Positions 56,708-64,000 of a DNA stretch of 64,000 bases are shown here, in pieces. The first letter of the stretch is position 1, and each line of letters begins with the position of its first letter. The notes below the pieces were generated by a model that was given only the letters and a program-made list of their open reading frames with translations, made no database searches and was not told the origin of the DNA. Origin of the DNA: Linanthus parryae (Eukaryota; Streptophyta; Magnoliopsida; Ericales; Polemoniaceae); the NCBI GenBank assembly GCA_023055425.1, contig JALGPY010000012.1:10909922-10973921 (forward strand), written 5' to 3'. The translations under genes were made by a program, and so were the position numbers.

Positions 56708-57213
56708 GTAAGTTTGTTAACTATAATAATTCCTAAACCTAGTTTGAATATCATGAGAAAATGAGTTTTCAAGAGTTTTTTTTTTATATCACAAATCTGT
56801 TTTGTTTGACCTAACCAGTGTAAGTACGGCATCAAAATGTTTTATACCATGTGTTAATTTCAACCCTTTAGCTTAAACTAATTTGTTTTATTAATTCTTC
56901 TAATTATTCTTTGAAGTAATGTCCTCCTTATTGCTGATATTATTGTGCCTCTTACATTAGGGATTTTTAACATCTCCAATTGGTTAGGTAAGTGAGTTTT
57001 TTAAGGCAAACTGTAGAGAAGTTGAGTAAAAGTATGGGTCCAATGCATTATGCATTATCTTTTCTTTTTTTTTTTTTTTTTTGAGAAGAATAACGTAATC
57101 TTATTAAAGGGACGTCAACCCCGACAAATCAAAGTTGTATACTCCAGTAGCCCATTCTGGTATTGAGTATAAAAACTAATATCATCCTCCTTCATAGCTT
57201 TGGAGGCTACTAA

Positions 57214-60200
57214 ATGGGCAAAAGAATTGCCTTCTCTTCTAACATGAACAATATCAAAAAAACTAAACTTAGAAGAAATAGTTTTGCATTCTATACTCTA
57301 TTCTTCAAGTCTGATATAGCTTCAAGTGCCTTAAATCTGCCAGATACTTCGTCGCGAACTAGTTGCACTGCCATCAGGCTATCTGTCTCCAGTACCACCG
57401 AAGTGAAGCCATTTTCTGCTGCGAACCTCAAGCCTTCGTTCATGGCTGCTAATTCCGCCATCAATGGCGACAGCTCCCTGGGAATTCTCCTCTGCCTTGC
57501 TCCGAGAAAGCTTCCAAAAATGGTTTCGAAGCACTGTTTCGATGCCGGTAGCAATGCTATACTCTTTCCAACTCGAATCTGTATTAATTTTAACAATCCC
57601 CATCGCCGGAGACGACCAACGGTCATTGCTAGCAAACTGCACACTCGCTACCTCTTCCATCTGCCCTTCCATCTTAGCTTCTTTGTACCATAGGTAGTAA
57701 TCCTTACTTCTCTTAGCAGCTTCCTCCGGTGAACTTCATTGAGAGTTAAATACCACATCATTGCGATATCTCCAGATAGTCCACATTGATAGGACAAATA
57801 ATTCACATCGTTGATTTTTGTCAGATGTCATTACTTCCACTAACAAATCTCTTATACTCATTTGTCTATATTTGTGGAAGTCATCTCCCATAATTATTCT
57901 CTAAACCTCTTTTGAAATCTCACAGCGGCAAAATAAATGATCGATAGTTTCCACTTCTTCCTGACATAAACAGCAAAGTGAGGAAATATAAATACCTCTA
58001 CTGCACAGTTTGCTTGTTACCGGAAGTGAATCATGCATAATTCTCCATTCCGTGTTGGAGAAAGCACCCGAGGAAGAAGGAACAACCTCTGATATTCTCC
58101 TTTGAGCTTGATAACCTGATTTAACGGAATAAAGTCTGTCTTGTGAATGAACCCAATAGCAAGTGTCTGACGTTCCCTCTGTTTCCAACAGAACCGAAAA
58201 CACTGCCTCTACGTCGATAGGCCATACCATCTGCTGGACCTTTGTCACATCCCATTGGCCTGTATTAACTTCAATCAGTTACTCTACCTTTCAATCTTCA
58301 AAACCTGACTGGCATGTTGTGATGAGACCGTATGAATCTGGACGACGAAGCCACTTATCGCCAAAAATTTTAACATTCTTCCCGTCTTTAATTCTCCACA
58401 CCAGTCCACTTTTTATCAAATCGCGACCCGCTAGAATACTTCTGAAGGCGTGGGAGATTTGTGATGTTGGCTTGAGCTTGTAATCTAAAATAGAACAATC
58501 CTGAAAATATTTAGCTTTAAAGACATGACATACCAGCGAATCCGGTTTTCGAAGAAACCTCCATGTTTGCTTTGCGAGCATGGCTTTGTTAAAGTCTTGA
58601 AAATCGCGGAATCCCAATCGTCCCAGCTCTCGGAACGTCTTCATTTTATTCCATGCTACCCAGTGAATCTTGCGCTTTTTATCGTCTCCCCCCCACCAAA
58701 ATTGTCTAATAATCCTCTCTATGTCTTGACAAGTTTTGGCTGGCAATAGAAAACAACTCATAGTGTAGTTCGGGCATGCTTCCACCACTGCTTTTATTAG
58801 AATTTCTTTACCGACAGTTGAAAGTGTCTTCCCCTTCCATCCCTTCATCTTCTTGTAAAATTTCTCTACTAGCGAGCTGAATGTAACTGTCTTGCTTCCA
58901 CCAATCTGGGTGGGCATCCCAAGGTAACTATTAGGATGGACATCAACTTGTACACCGCACAATGCTGCTAAGGATACCCGATCTTCTTCCTTTACATTGT
59001 CGGAGAAAGTAACCGAGGACTTCTGTAAGTTGAGCATTTGTCCTGAGGCAGCTTCATAATTTGTTATAATCTCCCGCAGTGACATAATCTCGTCAGTAGT
59101 TGCTTTAGTAAAAAGAATACTATCATCTGCAAAAAATAGATGAGAAATCGCTGGACCTCCACGTGAGGCACTTAGACCTGTTAATTTCTGCTCCTGCACC
59201 ACAACAGTTAAACTTCGAGATAAAGTTTCACTAACAAGCAAAAAGAGATAAGGTGATAGAGGGCACCCTTGGCGTAATCCTCTTTCTGGCTTGACATTCC
59301 CGTGGACCTCCCCATTGATTACTATACTGTAGGAGACTGATGATATACAGTTCATAACCAAAGTGATCCACCCAGTACCGAATCCCATTCTTACCAGTAC
59401 TGCACGAAGAAAATCCCACTCTACTCTATCATAAGATTTGCTCATGTCAGCTTTAAGAGCCAAATAACCCACCTTGCCTTTTTTCCGATTCTTCATGGTG
59501 TGCAATAGCTTAAAAGCAGTGAGAACATTGTCTGTGATTAACCTTCCCGGGACAAAAGCAGATTGGTTTTCAGAAATAATATCATCCAATACAAACTTCA
59601 AATCGATTAGCCATCGTTTTCGTAATAATATTATATATCGTTGAACAAAGACTAATAGGGCGCAAATCTGCAAGGGTTCTAACCTGTTTTACCTTGGGAA
59701 TAAGGGCAATCAGAGTTTGGTTGAACCTGGTAATATCCCCTCCATTGTTAAGAATGTTGAGACATAATGCTTCAACTTCATTCCCAACCGTAGCCCAATA
59801 TCGCTGAAAGAAAGCCGCCGGAAAGCCGTCGTGGCCCGGGGCTTTTGACGGTGCAAGCTGTCTAAGTGCTGTCCGAACCTCCAATGCCGAATACGGCTGC
59901 TCCAATGCTGCTCTATGGTCCGATGGTAAGAGCTCCTCAATTGCAGCAAGCATGGGTTCCATCTGCGCACTGGTGGGGTCTGAAGTTGTGAATAAGTTCT
60001 TGAAGTAATCTTCAAGAGAAGTTACAATCTGATCCTTTTCAGTCTGCCATTCGCCATTACTATTCTCTATGCCTTCAATCATGTTCCTATTCCTTCTAAT
60101 TGATGCTCTTCGATGGAAGAATTTGGTATTATGATCCCCCTTCCTCATCCACATCTCACGAGATCTTTGGCGCCACATCTCTTCTTCTTTAATCAACAAC

Positions 60201-61180
60201 TGTAACATAGATTGACGCAAGATTTTTGATTCTGGCACAACAGCAGCAGTCTGCATTCCTTCCATCAATACTTTCAATCTTTCCTGTAACTTTCTCAACT
60301 GATTTCTGACATTGCCGAAGACTTCCTTATTCCAAATCGTAAGTGACGAAGCCATTTCACTAAGCTTTCGGTCAACAGACGCACTCAAAGTGTACCATTG
60401 TTCTTCAATTAATCGCGGGCATCTTGAGTCCTGCATCCACATTGTTCAAATTGAAAACGTCTATTAACTTTAACATTTCTCAATATACCTGAAGGCCATG
60501 TAATCCGCAACGGAACATGATCCGAAACCTCCACAATAAGATGCTCCACTCTTCTTCTACCAAAGATATCAGACCAGCTGTCTGTAACTAAACATCTATC
60601 CAATCTTTCTCGATATTCCTTTCATATCCCAGGTTGTTAGACCAAGTATAGCGTACTCCCGAATAACCAAGATCCCGAAGTCGAAGGCAGTTAATAACAC
60701 CATTAAAACTCTCTATCTGATTAAAGGAGACTGATCTTCCTCTTTCCTTATCCAAGATAGACGAAAAAGTGTTAAAATCGCCAATCACACACCATGGTTC
60801 CCTTCTTGGACATATTCGTTCTACCAAAGTCATAGAATTGTGCCTCTGTCTCCTATCCGGATCACCATAAAAACCAGTCAAATGTCCATGTTTGGCCTCA
60901 CTAATAATAGTGAAGTAAACATGGATATAATGCTTGGACATAGTTCCAAGCGAGAAATCAATGTCTTCGTCAGAGCTAGGCCACCTCTACGATCTCCACA
61001 ATCTTTAAAGATCCCGTTCCAAAAGCCAAACAAATCCCTGATCCGAACCATCTCACTTGCATACTGTTTCGTCTCCATTAAGAAGACTATATTGGGCTTC
61101 TGCCTCCTCACAAGATCGTGAAGAGAAGTAACGCTACGGGGGTTCCCAAGCCCTCGCACGTTCCAGTTGAGAAGACTCAT
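57214..61180 (-). pseudogene. LINE ORF2: endonuclease, RT, zf-RVT, RNase H (frameshifted)
   Basis: Leftwards from 61180. AP-type endonuclease: LLNWNVRGLGNPRS, FLMETKQYA; after a frameshift near 60930, GFYGDPDRR and CVIGDFNTF; after another near 60590, SDHVPL. Then RT: KAPGHDGFPAAFFQRYW, LIPKVKQVRTLADLRPISLC, frameshift near 59620, SENQSAFVPGRLITDN, LKADMSKSYDRVEWDFL, GLRQGCPLSPYLFLLVSE and FFADDSILF (catalytic FADD). Next a CCHC-like zf-RVT part (TEWRIMHDSLPVTSKL, CCLCQEEVETIDHLFCRC) and an RNase H-like RVT_3 domain (VKINTDSSWK, AAENGFTSVVLETDSLMAVQ). ORF2 protein nicks the target and primes reverse transcription. At least five frame breaks make it inactive, though all catalytic motifs are readable. 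Confidence 0.9.
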
Positions 61181-62619
61181 TGCTCCTGGCTGGACTGCAG
61201 CATAGCCTCAGCCAATATAATGGGTGGATTATTTAAGGCGCTGTTGTCTTTTATTGGAATCTGATTTGCAGAAACCTGTGGTTGAACATTATGTAGTGAT
61301 CCTCCGCTATTCTTCTTATGGGCAGTGGGGTTCTTATGTGCTAAGTGATTTGCAAATACGTTTACCTTGTTTCCTTGGGTGTTCGGACGACCCCATGGAA
61401 GTTTAATAGCACTAAATTCACTGCTAGTCCCCCCACGGCCAGGGTTTCTGCCGTCATTTCCTGTTCGACCAGCACCTCTCCCTCTACGACCACCTCCCGA
61501 GCCTCTCCCGTATGCCTGGGTGCGAGGCAATGACTTCGTACCCTGACCTGGACTGAGATTAGCGTCACTCAGTTTACGTTTTTCTCCCAATGAAACACGA
61601 TTATGTTCTTTTACGACCCCCTTTGCCTTCTCCTCCTCTGTAAACCCAGTAGACTTCGGGACATCGGCAATTGGGTTGTCAATAACAGTAATCGTCTCCT
61701 GATCCTTCGCCTCTTCAGCTTCACCATCCGTTTCCATAGAGCTCTCTGATTTTCCGTCCTCTCCACTAAAGCCCCAGTCATCACCGTCTTGATCCACTGC
61801 ATCATCGTTTATTGACTGCTCCTTGTTTGCCTCTTCATTACCCACCGCTGGTTCATCATCTTTGAAAACATCCACAAGCTTCTTCCGTGGAGCCGGCTTG
61901 TGTAATAGCCACTCCCCATAACGAGGCTGTCTTTTTTTCTTTTCCACATCCGTCTTCATCATGCAGTCGTCACCTCCATGCGTGATCCGTCCACACCATT
62001 GACAAATACGCGGGATGCGTTCATATTTATTATCGAGCCAAATCTTTTTATCCATTGCTTCGATATATTTTCCCCTCCTAAGAGGCTTAGATATATCAAA
62101 ACGAACCCTAGCACGAATGTAATCCCCATGGTCGGAGGAGATTTTAGGATCAACTTGAACAACAGTTCCCATGGTTCTTAATGCTTTTTGAAGGTCAGCT
62201 TCAGTTTGCAAAATCATAGGCTGATTGCGAACTTGAATCCAAGCTTCGATCGAATCAAAAGAAACGTTATCTGTATCCACTGAGATTTCCCAGGGTTGCA
62301 GAAGCAAGATATTCTCGTCAAAGATCCAAGGACCTCCATGAAGCACAACCTCCATAGATTCTTTAGTTGGAAACTGAAACACGAACCTGTTTAGTCCCGT
62401 ATCATGAATACTTATTTCATCTCCTTGCGGCCAAATCTTCTTAAACATCAACTTCATAGCCCACAAATTGAATCTAATAGGCATCAGAAACTTACCAACC
62501 AAACAAGTTCCTCTTCCCTTGATCGCTGCCAAGCAGTACTCTCTATCGAATACTTCAACTTCCTCTTCTTCTAGCGTTAGATTCCCAAAATCAAGCGTAG
62601 AACCTGACCAAGAAGTCAT
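61177..62619 (-). CDS. LINE ORF1 protein (DUF4283 plus CCHC zinc knuckle)
   Basis: This intact 480-codon frame has a DUF4283 domain at residues ~20-180 (CLVGKFLMPIRFNLWAMKLM, FPTKESMEVVLHGGPWIFDE, IEAWIQVRNQP), then a zinc knuckle CQWCGRITHGGDDC at ~209-222. An acidic middle and a Gly/Arg-rich segment (YGRGSGGGRRGRGAGRTG) near 370-385 follow. ORF1 proteins coat LINE RNA. The stop TGA (61179-61177) overlaps the ORF2 start ATG (61180-61178) as ATGA, so ORF2 could be made by termination-reinitiation. A degraded relative lies at 4243-5250. Confidence 0.9.
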   Translation of the reverse strand: MTSWSGSTLDFGNLTLEEEEVEVFDREYCLAAIKGRGTCLVGKFLMPIRFNLWAMKLMFKKIWPQGDEISIHDTGLNRFVFQFPTKESMEVVLHGGPWIFDENILLLQPWEISVDTDNVSFDSIEAWIQVRNQPMILQTEADLQKALRTMGTVVQVDPKISSDHGDYIRARVRFDISKPLRRGKYIEAMDKKIWLDNKYERIPRICQWCGRITHGGDDCMMKTDVEKKKRQPRYGEWLLHKPAPRKKLVDVFKDDEPAVGNEEANKEQSINDDAVDQDGDDWGFSGEDGKSESSMETDGEAEEAKDQETITVIDNPIADVPKSTGFTEEEKAKGVVKEHNRVSLGEKRKLSDANLSPGQGTKSLPRTQAYGRGSGGGRRGRGAGRTGNDGRNPGRGGTSSEFSAIKLPWGRPNTQGNKVNVFANHLAHKNPTAHKKNSGGSLHNVQPQVSANQIPIKDNSALNNPPIILAEAMLQSSQEQ

Positions 62620-62783
62620 TTCTATACTCTGATTCCGGTGCAGAAGCTAGTACCAGTCCTCGTGCTCAACCCTAGTTTGCTTCAAGCGCTACTGAAAACG
62701 CCTCTGTGTCGCCCTAGAGTCTCTGAAGAAATCGGAGTAGAATACCTAGCGAAATTAATATCTAATGCATTATGCATCATCTT

Positions 62784-62949
62784 ATGCAAACATCAGAATG
62801 GCATCCCCATCGCCAACTTTGGTGATAATTTTTAATTCGTTATCTTTAGTTAGTTCCTAAATTTTTGGCATTTGCAGATATGATTTGAATTGGTAGATCT
62901 AATTTACAATTTACAGTTTAACTCTTTGCTAAAATTTCTCTACTACATT

Positions 62950-62985
<36 letters not shown>

Positions 62986-64000
62986 TGATAAGATCAATTT
63001 TCCTAAATTTTCTCCCCCTCCCTCATCTAACCTAGTATTTAGGTTTATAATTTGGCTTAATTACTTAATGCATACCTCCAATATACTAGAACTAACACAT
63101 TGCAACCTCCACTTGTAGAATAGACTAATTGCATCCCCCATTTGCAATAAATTGTACTTAATGAAACTGGTAGAGAATTCCATCCAAAATATAACGAACT
63201 TAACCGTTAGTTGACTTACAAATCCTTTTGTTCAAGGGAAAAACTGTCACATTGACGTCAAATAGAATAAAATAATAACAATTATCTCATCTCTCTTCTA
63301 TTGTTAGAATCAACAACACCAAGTACTGCTCCTCCCAAGTCCCAACACCAAGTACTGGAAAGCAAATCTCAAGGATCATTACAACCTAGGAAAAGTCAAA
63401 TTCACCATCACAAGAACAATAACTTGTGTCTAATAATGATTCTCAACCTATTTCACTCTCACTCAAATAGAGAGATTTAACAGGGAGCTCAAGCCCATAT
63501 TTCGGGGAGCACAAAACCAGATTCAGGCATGTTCGATCACTAGCTCTGGTCCAATCAAAGGTGGGTTGAGGTCTAAATTAAGGGCCAACGAATGTGGTTG
63601 TTTGATTGTTGTTTCGAACTGAGGAAGATGATAGAGAACAAGAAGGAGTTGTCCGAACAGAGGAAGCTAGCAGGCTGCACAAGAATGAGCAGTCGAATTA
63701 CAGAGAAGAAGAAGCAATATCGAGCCGTGGTCGCGGCCTCCAGATGTGTCGCCACAGTGGTATGGCCTTCAGAAACCTCGCCAAGGATCTGTTGAAAAGT
63801 CCCACAAAATAATTAATAAGTGTTACGGGCTACTCCCCTCATTGCCAATTGGTTTTGAGGTGGAACCGCATGATCCATTTCGTGCTTCAATTAAGCACCC
63901 GTGCTTCACTCAGTACGAAGTGATGATTTCCTCTATGAAACCGCAATACCCTTCTTGATGTTCTATTTTATAAGGAACGTTATCTCTCTTCTTTTTCTGG
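62784..64000. other. Unassigned DNA right of the LINE
   Basis: AT-rich, with a T-run of about 35 at 62949-62983. Plus-strand open frames between 63592 and 63958 overlap in three frames, with basic, Glu-rich translations; I recognise none. If the expansin is intact this is intron; I saw no exon 2. Confidence 0.4.

Larger units (their letters stand above)
57062..62763 (-). mobile_element. Full-length L1-like LINE
   Basis: The element is flanked by a 20-bp target duplication, AATGCATTATGCATYATCTT (57042-57061 and 62764-62783, one mismatch). The poly(A) tail appears as a T-run on the plus strand at ~57065-57082. It has ORF1 (61177-62619) and ORF2 pieces (57214-61180) in L1 order. The 5'UTR is short (62620-62763). 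The complete structure with near-perfect TSD implies a fairly recent insertion, but ORF2 has several frameshifts. Confidence 0.93.

Noticed and set aside
57065..57082. T-run read as a simple microsatellite
   Set aside because: It lies between the left target duplication and the LINE 3' end, so it is the poly(A) tail of the minus-strand LINE.
62949..62983. Poly(A) tail of a further minus-strand retroposed gene or SINE
   Set aside because: I found no matching target duplication or recognisable body to its right; left as a homopolymer.

Overview
The window is nuclear DNA of a flowering plant, most likely a eudicot. It is AT-rich and gene-poor, has introns, and is dominated by plant-type transposable elements: Ty1/copia and Ty3/gypsy LTR elements, an L1-like LINE, a FAR1-type MULE, a Helitron, and pogo, hAT and CACTA relics plus foldback MITEs. 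I could not identify the species. Only two loci look like host genes in their own right: a mitochondrial ribosomal protein gene (mL54/MRPL37 type, coding exon 45106-45504, + strand) and the first exon of an alpha-expansin (56548-56707). The other host-derived sequence consists of broken gene pieces: GH81 glucanase, NIK-type receptor kinase and GH38 alpha-mannosidase.

Layout. 1-4096: LTR sequence of two gypsy families, both reading leftwards. 4243-5250: decayed LINE-ORF1-like piece. 5530-10618: two and a quarter tandem copies of a ~1 kb unit homologous to the promoter, 5'UTR exon and first intron of the mL54 gene, without its coding exon; the middle copy carries two solo copia LTRs only 16 bp apart. 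10640-10949: GH81 fragment. 10950-14215: an Athila/Tat-like gypsy LTR and adjoining internal DNA, with a 683 bp hAT MITE. 14216-34790: a SIRE-type copia element (minus strand) with a third, env-like ORF. It is interrupted by a 2.3 kb solo gypsy LTR (17069-19364) and, inside its 5' LTR, by a complete 8.5 kb Tork/Angela-like copia element (25536-34035). All three insertions have 5-bp target duplications, so their order can be read off.

34791-45800: gypsy LTR-like DNA, a second hAT MITE, then the mL54 gene. Its 5'UTR holds an 86-bp GA microsatellite and its 7.2 kb 5'UTR intron is swollen by a ~1.2 kb composite insertion and a ~5 kb Helitron, which carries a pogo/Emigrant-like element at its tip. 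46388-47153: NIK-type kinase pseudogene. 47660-51742: FAR1/Jittery-like MULE with a 9-bp TSD, encoding a degenerate transposase (minus) and a GRF zinc-finger membrane protein (plus). 51797-52590: alpha-mannosidase exon relics. 53400-54842: CACTA end and a chromoviral gypsy 3' end. 54847-56300: four foldback MITEs. 56548 onward: expansin exon 1, whose intron is invaded by a full-length LINE (57062-62763, minus) with a 20-bp TSD.

The most unusual pattern is that four LTR families here each carry a cluster of one short self-complementary word: TGACTAGTCA in the leftmost LTR, GATCGTGCGATC and GTCTTCGTGCRAAGAC in two relatives of the Athila/Tat-like family, and TTTCAAGGCCTTGAAA in the SIRE element. 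The words differ even where flanking LTR sequence is shared, and copies were gained or lost between the two LTRs of one element. I know of no feature type that covers this.
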